A stretch of 64,000 nt of DNA. Origin: Tropicimonas aquimaris (GTDB lineage Bacteria > Pseudomonadota > Alphaproteobacteria > Rhodobacterales > Rhodobacteraceae). The DNA is taken from positions 493,102-557,101 of the forward strand of contig NZ_JBHTJT010000007.1 in assembly GCF_042676185.1 (NCBI RefSeq), read 5' to 3'. A program made the translations under genes and the position numbers. Shown here piece by piece: positions 32,989-40,950 of this stretch; position 1 is the stretch's first letter; every line of letters begins with the position of its first letter. The notes beneath the pieces are model-generated. The model ran no database searches, was not told the origin of the DNA, and saw only the letters and a list, made by a program, of their open reading frames with translations.

Positions 32989-34941
32989 TCACGCGATGTC
33001 CTCGAGCGTGAGCCCTTCAAGCAGCAGCGAGTTCTCTGCCCAACTGATCAGAACACCGTCGGCCGTCTCGACCTCGGTGACCGTCGCCTTGGTCTTGATG
33101 GTGTAGGTGTCGCTCTCCGGATCGAAATCGGTGATCACGTCGTCGCCGGTCGCTCCGGCGAAGATGAACGTATCGCGACCGCCGCCGCCGATCAGAACGT
33201 CGTCGCCGCCGTTGCCGTAGAGCTTGTCGTTGCCCGCGCCGCCGTTCAGCGTGTCATCGCCTGAGCCGCCAACCAGCCGGTCGCCGGCGCCTCCACCCTT
33301 GAGCCTGTCGTCGCCGGCATCGCCCTTGAGCGTGTCGGCGCCTGCGGATCCGTCGAGCGTATCCCGGCCCTTGCCCCCGCGCAGGCTGTCAGTGCCGCCT
33401 CCGCCAACGAGCCGGTCGTTGCCCTCGCCGCCGTCGAGCGTGTCATTGCCGGTCTGGCCAAAGACCTTGTCGTTCCCGGCCTCGCCGAGGAGGGTGTCGT
33501 TGCCGCCACCGCCGCGAAGCGTGTCATCGCCGTCACCGCCAAGAACCCTGTCCGCGCCAGAGCCGGCATCGACCACATCCCTGCCGCCAAGGGCGCGTAC
33601 CACGTCGTCGCCTCCCCTGGCGGTGATCTCGTCCGCGCCGGCGCTGCCTTTCAGCGTGTCGTCCATTGCGGTTCCGTAGATCTGCTTCGGGCCAACGGGT
33701 TGTGGCTTGCCCGCATCGGCGGTGACCTCGAACAGCCGGTACTGCAGCTGGTCGACGGTTCCGAGTGCGCTCTGGTCCACGTAGCTGACCCAGACCTTGC
33801 CATCGGCTGTCTCTGTCATGTCGTGCAGGTACTGGATGCCGGCAGTGTTGCTGTTGAGGAACCGCGCCGGGCCGGCAAAGGTGCCGTCGCCGTTGAAGGC
33901 CTGCGCCTTGATGCCGACGCTGTTGCTGCCGACATTTGCCTCGTCCTGGGTCCAGGCCACGATGAAGCCGCCGTTCGACAGGCCGAGGATGTTGAAATCG
34001 TTGCGGACGCTGTCCGCGCCATTGGGCACGTCGATCTCTACGGCCTTCACCAGGCGAGCGGACTTGTCATAGGTTTCGACCCGGAGGTTGTTGGAGCCGG
34101 TCGCCGGATACTGCTTCCAGACCAGCGCGAAGCCGCCGTTCTTCAACGCCGCCACGTCCGGATGATCGCGTCGCGTGCCGGCCTGCTCGAGGTCGACTTC
34201 GTAGCGGCTTCTGCCGGTCCCGGAAATGCCGGTGGGCGCATCGTTGAGTTTCGGGCCGCTGATCCAAAGGTTGACGGGGTAGAGGTCGTCGTTCACCGCC
34301 ACGAAGTTGCCGTTGCTGAGCTCGGCCAGTCCAGGCAGGAAGACGAACCCGTCCTTGGTGATCTCGACTTCCTTGCCAACGGTCTTGCCCTTGGCATCGT
34401 ACCTCTGGGCAAAGGCGCCCTCGTCGGGGCCGCCGTCCGTCCAGATCGCGACAAAGCCGCCATCCTTGGTCGCGACGACATTGCCGTGGAAGTTGTCGTC
34501 ATCGTAGTTGGAGCCGCCGGTCACCGTGTGCGGAGCGTCCTTGGTGACGATGATTTCCTTGCCGCGCGGCGAGCCGTTGGCATTGAAGATCTGGGCGTGG
34601 ATGTCGGTGTCATTATGGCCCTGTCCCAGTGGGGCGTTGCTGACCCAGCTCACGACGAAGCCCCCGTCCTTAAGGGCGGTGATTTCCGGACTGCCCTGGA
34701 TCCCGGCTGTCGTCGTATTGACCAGTTTCACCGCGCCCGAAGGCTTGCCGCCGGCTGAATAGAGCTGAACGAAGATGGCGCCGTCGGTGTCCGAGAAGCC
34801 GCCGGCCGGAATGACCAGTGTCTGCGCCCATGCGACGGCAACCTTGCCGTTTTTCAGTCCTGCGGAAACGGGGGTAATGCCGTCAATGATGGCGTCGACG
34901 GATCCGAGGTCCTTTGACGGACCAAGTGGTTTGATTGTCAT
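32989..34941 (-). CDS. Large RTX protein with FVVxW-type repeats
   Basis: A protein of about 650 residues in two parts. The first ~430 residues contain at least five spaced repeats of the form LxDGGFVVSW (ALKDGGFVVSW, ATKDGGFVAIW, ALKNGGFALVW, GLSNGGFIVAW), suggesting a beta-propeller or similar scaffold. The last ~210 residues carry about 15 GGxGxDxL calcium-binding nonapeptides and end in an acidic hydrophobic segment typical of type I secretion substrates. No signal peptide is present. The start is uncertain: ATG 34941 is used, while ATG 34986 and ATG 35049 extend it by 15 or 36 residues. No transport genes adjoin it. A surface or extracellular role is likely. Confidence 0.8.
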   Translation of the reverse strand: MTIKPLGPSKDLGSVDAIIDGITPVSAGLKNGKVAVAWAQTLVIPAGGFSDTDGAIFVQLYSAGGKPSGAVKLVNTTTAGIQGSPEITALKDGGFVVSWVSNAPLGQGHNDTDIHAQIFNANGSPRGKEIIVTKDAPHTVTGGSNYDDDNFHGNVVATKDGGFVAIWTDGGPDEGAFAQRYDAKGKTVGKEVEITKDGFVFLPGLAELSNGNFVAVNDDLYPVNLWISGPKLNDAPTGISGTGRSRYEVDLEQAGTRRDHPDVAALKNGGFALVWKQYPATGSNNLRVETYDKSARLVKAVEIDVPNGADSVRNDFNILGLSNGGFIVAWTQDEANVGSNSVGIKAQAFNGDGTFAGPARFLNSNTAGIQYLHDMTETADGKVWVSYVDQSALGTVDQLQYRLFEVTADAGKPQPVGPKQIYGTAMDDTLKGSAGADEITARGGDDVVRALGGRDVVDAGSGADRVLGGDGDDTLRGGGGNDTLLGEAGNDKVFGQTGNDTLDGGEGNDRLVGGGGTDSLRGGKGRDTLDGSAGADTLKGDAGDDRLKGGGAGDRLVGGSGDDTLNGGAGNDKLYGNGGDDVLIGGGGRDTFIFAGATGDDVITDFDPESDTYTIKTKATVTEVETADGVLISWAENSLLLEGLTLEDIA

Positions 34942-35144
34942 GATGTCACTTGCAAAGTAATTGAATTTGATGGTTTTTCCAACCATCGGGACCGTTTCAT
35001 GGCCGCAATCGCGGGTCAAGGAATTTAACGGCGCCGTCGATCGGCACATGCGCCCCGGTGCCGCGCCGCATCAGTTTCGAGTTGACGAAATCGAAAAACC
35101 GATAGAAACACTCGGATAATGAAACGCACAACCCGGGAGACCCC

Positions 35145-36176
35145 ATGTCGTATTCGATTCCGCGCTCAATCGCTCTGCCGCTCGCCGCGGCCCTGCTGAC
35201 GGGCACGGCGCTGGCAGCCGCCGCCGAAGGCGAGCTCAACATCTATTCCTCGCGCCACTACGACACAGACGACCGGCTCTATTCCGATTTCGAAGAAGCC
35301 GAAGGCGTCACGATCAACCGTATCGAGGGCAATGCCGACGAGCTGGTGGCCCGGATGCAGGCCGAGGGGATCAACAGCCCCGCCGACGTGCTCATCACCG
35401 TCGACACCTCGCGCCTCTACCGCGCCAAGCAGGCCGGCGTTCTGCAGTCGGTCGACAGCGATATCCTCGAAGAACGCATTCCCGCCCACCTGCAGGACGC
35501 CGACAACCAGTGGTTTGGCTTCTCGCAGCGCAGCCGGATCATCTTCTACGACAAGGAGAATGTCGCCGAGCCGCCGCAAACCTACGCCGAGCTTGCCGAT
35601 CCGAAGTACAAGGGCATGATCTGCATCCGCTCCTCGAGCAACGAGTACAACCAGACGCTTCTCGCCTCGATCGTGACCCACGAGGGCGAAGAAGCCGCCC
35701 GCGCCTGGGCTGAAGGCGTGGTGGCCAACATGGCCCGCGACCCGCAGGGCGGCGACACCGACCAGCTCCGGGGGCTGGTGTCGGGCGAGTGCGATATCTC
35801 GGTCTCGAACACCTACTATTTCGCGCGGGCCATCCGGACCGAGGTCGAGGGTGTCAGTGCCTCGCTCGACAGCATCGGATGGGTCTTCCCGGATCAGGAC
35901 GGAAACGGCGCGCACATGAACCTCTCCGGCGCCGGGGTCGCGGCCCATGCGCCGAACCGCGAGAACGCGGTGAAGTTCCTCGAGTACCTGTCGAGCGACT
36001 CGGCGCAGGCTTACTTCTCGGCCGGCAACGACGAGTTCCCCTCGGTCGAGACCGCGGAGCTCGCTCCCTCGGTGGCCCAGCTCGGCGAGTTCAAGGCCGA
36101 CGACGTGAGCCTGTCGGACGTGGCCGAGAACATCGCCACGGCGCAGAAGATCTTCAACGAGGTCGGCTGGAAGTGA
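35145..36176 (+). CDS. Iron(III) ABC transporter periplasmic binding protein
   Basis: A 343-residue ferric-binding protein of the FbpA/FutA type with a Sec signal peptide (cleavage around AAAA, residue 24-27). SSRHYDTDDRLY holds the expected His/Tyr ligand region, and the tyrosine pair Tyr224-Tyr225 in NTYYFAR is the hallmark iron ligand. It delivers Fe3+ to a membrane permease; the neighbouring converging gene encodes one. The ATPase subunit is not in this window. A terminator follows. TTTCGA-N10-TCGAAA at 35075-35096 lies 50-70 bases upstream and might be an iron-responsive site. Confidence 0.92.
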   Translation: MSYSIPRSIALPLAAALLTGTALAAAAEGELNIYSSRHYDTDDRLYSDFEEAEGVTINRIEGNADELVARMQAEGINSPADVLITVDTSRLYRAKQAGVLQSVDSDILEERIPAHLQDADNQWFGFSQRSRIIFYDKENVAEPPQTYAELADPKYKGMICIRSSSNEYNQTLLASIVTHEGEEAARAWAEGVVANMARDPQGGDTDQLRGLVSGECDISVSNTYYFARAIRTEVEGVSASLDSIGWVFPDQDGNGAHMNLSGAGVAAHAPNRENAVKFLEYLSSDSAQAYFSAGNDEFPSVETAELAPSVAQLGEFKADDVSLSDVAENIATAQKIFNEVGWK

Positions 36177-36220
36177 TCTTTCCGGGGCCCGGCAAGGATC
36201 TCGGATTTATCTCACGGCTA

Positions 36221-36251
36221 CGGCGCGGGGCAGGTTGCCTCGCGCCGTTTT
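36221..36251 (+). terminator. Rho-independent terminator after the iron-binding protein gene
   Basis: A stem CGGCGCGGGG/CCTCGCGCCG (36221-36230 and 36238-36247, one G-T pair) with a 7-base loop is followed by TTTT on the plus strand. It ends at the stop codon of the converging permease gene. Confidence 0.75.
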
Positions 36252-37939
36252 CATTCCGCCGCGGTCGCAGTGGTGCCGAAGACCCGGGAGCGTTTCGCCC
36301 CGAGCGACCGGCAGACCAGGATCACCGGCAGCAGGCCCACGGCGACGATGGCGAGGCTCGGCACCGCAGCGCCGTCCAGCCGCTCGTCGGAGGCCAGCCG
36401 ATGCGCCTGCACCGCCAGCGTGTCGAAGTTGAAGGGCCGCATGATCAGCGTGGCTGGCAGCTCCTTCATCACGTCGACGAAGACGATCAGCAGCGCGGTC
36501 AGCACCGATGGGCGCAGCACCGGCACGTGGATCCGTTGAAGCATTGCGGTCGGACGGGTGCCGAGGGTGCGGGCGACGGCGTCGATGTTGGGGTGGATGG
36601 TGCCGAGCCCGCTGTCATAGGTGTTCAGCGCGGCGGCCATGAAGCGGACCATGTAGGCGCAAACGAGCAGCCAGATCGATCCGGTGAAGAGCAGGCCGGT
36701 CGAGAGCCCGAAGGTCGCGCGCATCCAGGCGTCGAGAGCGTTGTCGAAGGCGGCGAAGGGCACCAGCAGGCCCACCGCGATCACGCCTCCCGGCACGGCG
36801 TAGCCGATGCGGGCGAGGTGGCTCGCGCCGGAGGAGGCGGGCCCGGGCCAGAGGCGCATGCGAAAGCCCACGAGAACCGCCCCGATCACGGTCAGCACCG
36901 AGGCGGTGCCGGCCAGGATGATGGTGTTTCGGATGTAGCCGACGTAGCGCGGCGACATCAGCGACTGCCCGCTGCCGATTCCCATGGACAGAAGCAGCGC
37001 CACCGGCAGGATGAACCCCAGGAGCACCGGAACCGCGCAGAGCAGGGTCGCGCCCCATTTTGCCGGCCCGGCGAGTTGGGTCGGGGGCAGGCGCTCGAAA
37101 CGTTTGCCGGCGCCGTGATGGCGGGCCGCGCCGCGCTGCATCCGTTCCAGTATGGCCAGCAGCAGCGCAAAGCCGAGCAGGCAGAGCGCCAGTTGCGCTG
37201 CCGCGGCCCGGTCGGCCATGGTGAACCAGCTCGTGTAGATGCCGGTGGCAAACGTCTGCACCGCGAAATAGGAGGTCGTGCCGTAGTCCGCGATGGTCTC
37301 CATCACTGCCAGCAACACGCCGCCGGCAATCGCCGGGCGCGCCATCGGCAGGCTTACCCGCAGAAAGGCCGTCCACGGACCGCGGCCGAGTGCGCGGGCG
37401 GCGAGAAAGGCGGTGGCGCTCTGCTGCAGGAAGGCCGCGCGGGCCAGCAGGTAGACGTAGGGGTAGAGCACCAGGATCAGCATCACCGCCGCGCCTGTGA
37501 CCGAGCGCACCTCGGGGAACCAGTAGTCGCGCGGGCCCCAGCCGGTCACGTCGCGCAACAGGGTCTGCACCGGGCCCGGGTGGTCGAGGAAATGCGTGTA
37601 GGCATAGCCCATCACGTAGGCCGGGAAGGCCAGCGGCAGGGCCAATGCGATCTCGAAGAAACGCGAACCGGGAAACCGGGTCATGGTGACGAGCCAGGCC
37701 GCGCCGGTGCCGATGGCCGCGGTCCCGATCGCCACGATCACAACAAGCTGCAACGTCGTGGCCGTATAGGTCCAGAGCACCGTCTCGGCGAGGTGCCGCA
37801 GCGTGTCTGTGGAGTCGAGCAAGGCGGCAACCGCGACCGCCACCATCGGTAGCAGGCATATCAGACCTATGAACAGCGCCCCTCCGCGCAGGAGGCCGGT
37901 CGCGAAACGGTCGGCGAGATCGGAAGGGCGCAGGCTCAT
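36251..37939 (-). CDS. Iron(III) ABC transporter permease (duplicated)
   Basis: A 562-residue permease with about twelve membrane helices in two homologous halves, as in FbpB/SfuB. Each half should carry an EAA loop for the ATPase. In the first half this is AARALGRGPWTAFLRVSLPM, and in the second ARTLGTRPTAMLQRIHVPVL. It faces the binding protein gene, an unusual orientation since these are normally cotranscribed. tpiA lies 13 bases upstream on the same strand. No fbpC-type ATPase gene is nearby. Confidence 0.9.
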   Translation of the reverse strand: MSLRPSDLADRFATGLLRGGALFIGLICLLPMVAVAVAALLDSTDTLRHLAETVLWTYTATTLQLVVIVAIGTAAIGTGAAWLVTMTRFPGSRFFEIALALPLAFPAYVMGYAYTHFLDHPGPVQTLLRDVTGWGPRDYWFPEVRSVTGAAVMLILVLYPYVYLLARAAFLQQSATAFLAARALGRGPWTAFLRVSLPMARPAIAGGVLLAVMETIADYGTTSYFAVQTFATGIYTSWFTMADRAAAAQLALCLLGFALLLAILERMQRGAARHHGAGKRFERLPPTQLAGPAKWGATLLCAVPVLLGFILPVALLLSMGIGSGQSLMSPRYVGYIRNTIILAGTASVLTVIGAVLVGFRMRLWPGPASSGASHLARIGYAVPGGVIAVGLLVPFAAFDNALDAWMRATFGLSTGLLFTGSIWLLVCAYMVRFMAAALNTYDSGLGTIHPNIDAVARTLGTRPTAMLQRIHVPVLRPSVLTALLIVFVDVMKELPATLIMRPFNFDTLAVQAHRLASDERLDGAAVPSLAIVAVGLLPVILVCRSLGAKRSRVFGTTATAAE

Positions 37940-37952
37940 GCGAGCGTTTTTA

Positions 37953-38702
37953 TCAGGCTTTCTGAAGCGCGTCGATGATGGCTCCGAAATCGGCCGCCTT
38001 CAGCGAAGCCCCACCGACAAGCGCGCCGTCGACATTGGCAACGGCAAAGATCTCGGACGCATTCGACGGTTTCACAGAGCCACCGTAGAGCAGAGACACG
38101 GCATTGCCGATCTCGGCGCCGAACCGTTCGACCAGCCGGGCGCGCATGAAGTCGTGGACTTCGACGATCTGCTCGATGGTCGGGATTCGACCGGTGCCGA
38201 TGGCCCAGACGGGCTCGTAGGCCACGACGAGGTTCTCGCCGGTCACGCCTTCGGGGATCGAGCCGGCAAGTTGGGTGCCAACGAGATCCAGCGTCTCGCC
38301 GGCATCGCGCTGCTCCAGCGTCTCGCCGACGCAGACCACAGCGATCAGCCCGGCGCCGGTGGCGGCCATCGTCTTGGCGTTGACGATCTCGTCGGTCTCG
38401 CCGTGGTCGGTGCGACGCTCGGAATGGCCGAGGATCACGTAGGTGCCGCCTGCGTCCTTGATCATCTCGGCAGATATGTCGCCCGTGTGGGCGCCGCTGG
38501 CATTCATGTGGCAATCCTGCGCCCCGGTGGCGATGGCGCTGCCCTCGGCGCGGGTGCTCAGCCGGTCCAGCAGGGTGGCGGGCGGGCAAATCAGCACCTT
38601 GCAGCCGGGCGCGGGAAAGGCCGCGAGCATCGCATCGATCTCGGCCAGCGAGGCCTCGGTGCCGTTCATCTTCCAGTTGCCGGCTGCCAGTTTCTGCGCC
38701 AT
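37953..38702 (-). CDS. tpiA: Triosephosphate isomerase
   Basis: A 249-residue TIM-barrel enzyme interconverting dihydroxyacetone phosphate and glyceraldehyde 3-phosphate. Catalytic residues are present: Lys11 in GNWKMNG, His93 in ILGHSERR, and Glu163 in AYEPVWAIGTG. The phosphate-gripping YGGSVKPSNA is also present. GGAGGG lies 8 bases upstream of ATG 38702, which decides the start over an upstream in-frame ATG at 38741. Confidence 0.97.
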   Translation of the reverse strand: MAQKLAAGNWKMNGTEASLAEIDAMLAAFPAPGCKVLICPPATLLDRLSTRAEGSAIATGAQDCHMNASGAHTGDISAEMIKDAGGTYVILGHSERRTDHGETDEIVNAKTMAATGAGLIAVVCVGETLEQRDAGETLDLVGTQLAGSIPEGVTGENLVVAYEPVWAIGTGRIPTIEQIVEVHDFMRARLVERFGAEIGNAVSLLYGGSVKPSNASEIFAVANVDGALVGGASLKAADFGAIIDALQKA

Positions 38703-38807
38703 GGGTCGTCCCTCCGTCTGAGCTTGTGGGTCGGCAGCCAATTTGCAGGGGTGGGCTTCGGGGTCAAGGTCCGGCCCCCGCGGCTCTTTGGTCAGCGCCG
38801 CCGCGCC

Positions 38808-39656
38808 TCATTCGGGCAGGGGGCGCAGGGACGCATCCGTCAACAGGCTCGTTAACGCGTTCAGCGCCGCGCGGACGGGCGGGTCGTAACGTGCTTCGTG
38901 GTGGGTGACCAGCCATTCGTCATGCGAGAGCTCTTCGATCTTGGGGGAGACGCGTTGCAGCCCCTGAACGGCGTCGCCCGCAAAGCAGGGCAGGACGACA
39001 CGTCCGATTCCCTCGAGGGCAAGGTCCACCGCCACGCGCGTGTCACTGGCGAGCATGACCACCCGGTCCGCCCGGTTCGCCTGCACCCAGAGGGCCGTCG
39101 GGGTCGAGGCCCGGTCCGGCGCGAGCGCGATATACCCGGTCACGTCCGGCGAGACGCCGTATTCCGCATTCTCGATCCGGGCCGTCCGGCGCCCTGCCAG
39201 CCAGTCCTGGGTGGGCCGCTTGTTGCGGATACCGATGTCGGCCTGCCGGCGGGCGAGGTCGAGGGGCAGGTTGGAGGCGAGAAGGTCCGGCGCCCAGCTT
39301 GCTTCCTCCGACCAGATGCGGCGGATGTTTCGGGCCACGAACCACGACGTCCAGGTCCCGGCTGTGATCCGCACCCGTGCGACGCTCCGGCCTTCGCTGC
39401 GCCACCGGTCGATCCCGGCCGCGGCCGATCTGAGAGGGATCGCCCGCTCGACCAGTTCCCGTCCCTCGCTGGTCAGCGCATAGCCGCTGGGGCCGCGCAG
39501 AAACAGGCGCCGGCCCAGGGCCTGTTCGAGCTTGTTCATCCTGCGGCCCATAGTCGGCACGCTGATTCCGGTCTGGGCGGAGGCTGCCGAAAGCGAGCCG
39601 GTTTCAGCCACCTTCAGGAACAGGGCGAGATCATCAAGAGGCAGCGCGTTTTTCAT
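38808..39656 (-). CDS. LysR-family transcriptional regulator
   Basis: A 282-residue LysR-type regulator. The N-terminal winged helix-turn-helix is clear (FLKVAETGSLSAASAQTGIS, then MGRRMNKLEQALGRRLFLR), followed by a periplasmic-binding-fold effector domain. A GxR-type 'ADIGIRNKRPTQ' resembles members that act on transport or redox genes, but no effector can be named. It is divergent from the small gene at 39749 with 92 bases between starts, its most likely target or control region. Confidence 0.86.
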   Translation of the reverse strand: MKNALPLDDLALFLKVAETGSLSAASAQTGISVPTMGRRMNKLEQALGRRLFLRGPSGYALTSEGRELVERAIPLRSAAAGIDRWRSEGRSVARVRITAGTWTSWFVARNIRRIWSEEASWAPDLLASNLPLDLARRQADIGIRNKRPTQDWLAGRRTARIENAEYGVSPDVTGYIALAPDRASTPTALWVQANRADRVVMLASDTRVAVDLALEGIGRVVLPCFAGDAVQGLQRVSPKIEELSHDEWLVTHHEARYDPPVRAALNALTSLLTDASLRPLPE

Positions 39657-39748
39657 TTTTGAAAACCTACCTGCAATCTGCGGCGCTGTCACGATTGCCA
39701 TGTGGCTGCTTTATTGAGGGCAGCAATTTAAAACTGAAAGGACAAGAG

Positions 39749-39982
39749 ATGCGTCTGCGTCCCCTAAACGATTTCGAGAGCGACCTGATCTGGCTTGCCT
39801 CCCGCCCGAAATCCGAAGCCGAACTGATCGAAGCCCGGGTGCGGAGCCACGAACGCTGGAGCCGCCGCCGCAGGATGCTGCGGTTGCGTGCGGCGGTGTT
39901 CGGACGGTCGTCGGAAGGTCGGGCCGAAGCAGGTCGGCCTGTCAGCCAGAGGTCTGGTCGGTCAGGCTCTCGTCGAACTTGA
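39749..39982 (+). CDS. Small basic protein divergent from the LysR gene
   Basis: A 77-residue very arginine-rich protein. It starts MRLRPLNDFESDLIWLASRP and continues with HERWSRRRRMLRLRAAVFG. The ribosome site AAAGGACAAGAG precedes ATG 39749. It looks distantly like small DUF1127-type basic proteins but lacks their full motif, so I leave it unassigned. Its last 41 bases overlap the 3' end of the converging Fe-S assembly gene, so the two messages are complementary there. Confidence 0.55.
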   Translation: MRLRPLNDFESDLIWLASRPKSEAELIEARVRSHERWSRRRRMLRLRAAVFGRSSEGRAEAGRPVSQRSGRSGSRRT

Positions 39983-40313
39983 TCGACTCGCCGCAGCCGC
40001 AGGATTCGGTCACGTTGGGGTTGCGGAACTTGAAGCCCGCTTCCAGAAGCGAGATCTCGTAATCTATCTCGGTCCCGAACAGGAACATCTGCGCCATCGG
40101 GGCGATCATCACCCGCGCGCCGTCCTGTTCGACGACCTCGTCGAGCGGGTCCACAGTGTCGGCGAACTCCATGGTGTATTCCATTCCCGCACAGCCGCCC
40201 TTCTTGACGCCGAGGCGCAAGCCGGACTTGCCGTCACGCTCCATGAGCTTGACGATGTGGGCCGCGGCACGCGGTGTCAGGGTCACGGCCTGCTTGCCGG
40301 GAATGGAAAACAT
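39942..40313 (-). CDS. sufA: A-type iron-sulfur carrier (SufA/IscA family)
   Basis: A 123-residue A-type carrier that hands Fe-S clusters to target proteins. The three invariant cysteines are Cys41 in KKGGCAGMEY and Cys105/Cys107 in ESCGCGES. It lies downstream of sufT on the same strand, consistent with the end of a SUF-type assembly locus, but no sufBCDS genes are in the window. It could equally be named erpA or iscA by phylogeny. Confidence 0.9.
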   Translation of the reverse strand: MFSIPGKQAVTLTPRAAAHIVKLMERDGKSGLRLGVKKGGCAGMEYTMEFADTVDPLDEVVEQDGARVMIAPMAQMFLFGTEIDYEISLLEAGFKFRNPNVTESCGCGESIKFDESLTDQTSG

Positions 40314-40396
40314 CCTGTCGATCCTCTTGTTCCGGGTCCGATGTAGGAGCCCGGTCTGTCCGGCTCAAGGGCGCGGCTGCGCCCGAAGCCGTCGGC

Positions 40397-40759
40397 TCAC
40401 ATGAAGCCCAACTCCAGCCGCGCCTCGTCGGACATCATTTCCATGCCCCAGGGCGGATCCCAGGTGAGGTCCACATCCACCTGCTTGACGCCGGGCAGGG
40501 GCTCGATCGCCTCGGCCACCCAGCCGGGCATATCGCCCGCCACCGGGCAGCCCGGCGCGGTGAGCGTCATGGTCACACGGACTTCCGCTTCCGGGTTGAT
40601 CTCGATCGTGTAGACCAGTCCGAGGTCGTAGATGTTCACCGGGATTTCCGGATCGTAGACCGTGCGGCAGGCTTCCACGATGCTGTCGTAGAGCGGATGA
40701 TCTGTGGTGGAAGGCCGGATTGTCGGTTCCCCTTCCATCGGGTTGCTTTGGGCGTGCAT
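40397..40759 (-). CDS. sufT: SUF system assembly protein SufT (MIP18/DUF59 family)
   Basis: A 120-residue DUF59 protein: EACRTVYDPEIPVNIYDLGL, then MTLTAPGCPVAGDMPGWV with the conserved hyper-reactive cysteine, and DLTWDPPWGMEMMSDEARLE. SufT helps iron-sulfur cluster maturation. ATG 40759 is preceded by CGAGGACACGG. Upstream in-frame codons to 40951 look non-coding and overlap the neighbouring gene's control region. The carrier gene follows 83 bases downstream. Confidence 0.88.
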   Translation of the reverse strand: MHAQSNPMEGEPTIRPSTTDHPLYDSIVEACRTVYDPEIPVNIYDLGLVYTIEINPEAEVRVTMTLTAPGCPVAGDMPGWVAEAIEPLPGVKQVDVDLTWDPPWGMEMMSDEARLELGFM

Positions 40760-40950
40760 CTGATAACCGTGTCCTCGAGGGATACTCGATGGTTTATATA
40801 AGAAATGTTTCAGGCAGGGTCCAGTGTGGCGCGGTGGCGGCCCGGAAACCGAACCGATCAAATTGCGCGGGCTTTCCGTTCGAGCCTTAACCCGCTGGCC
40901 ATCCTTTCCCTTCCAGATCAGGCGGCGAAACGAAAAGAGATGCTGCCGCA

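Noticed and set aside
35075..35096. TTTCGA-N10-TCGAAA as a definite iron-regulator box
   Set aside because: It is an inverted repeat in a suitable place, but it does not closely match Fur, Irr or RirA consensus sequences, so I mention it only as a possibility.
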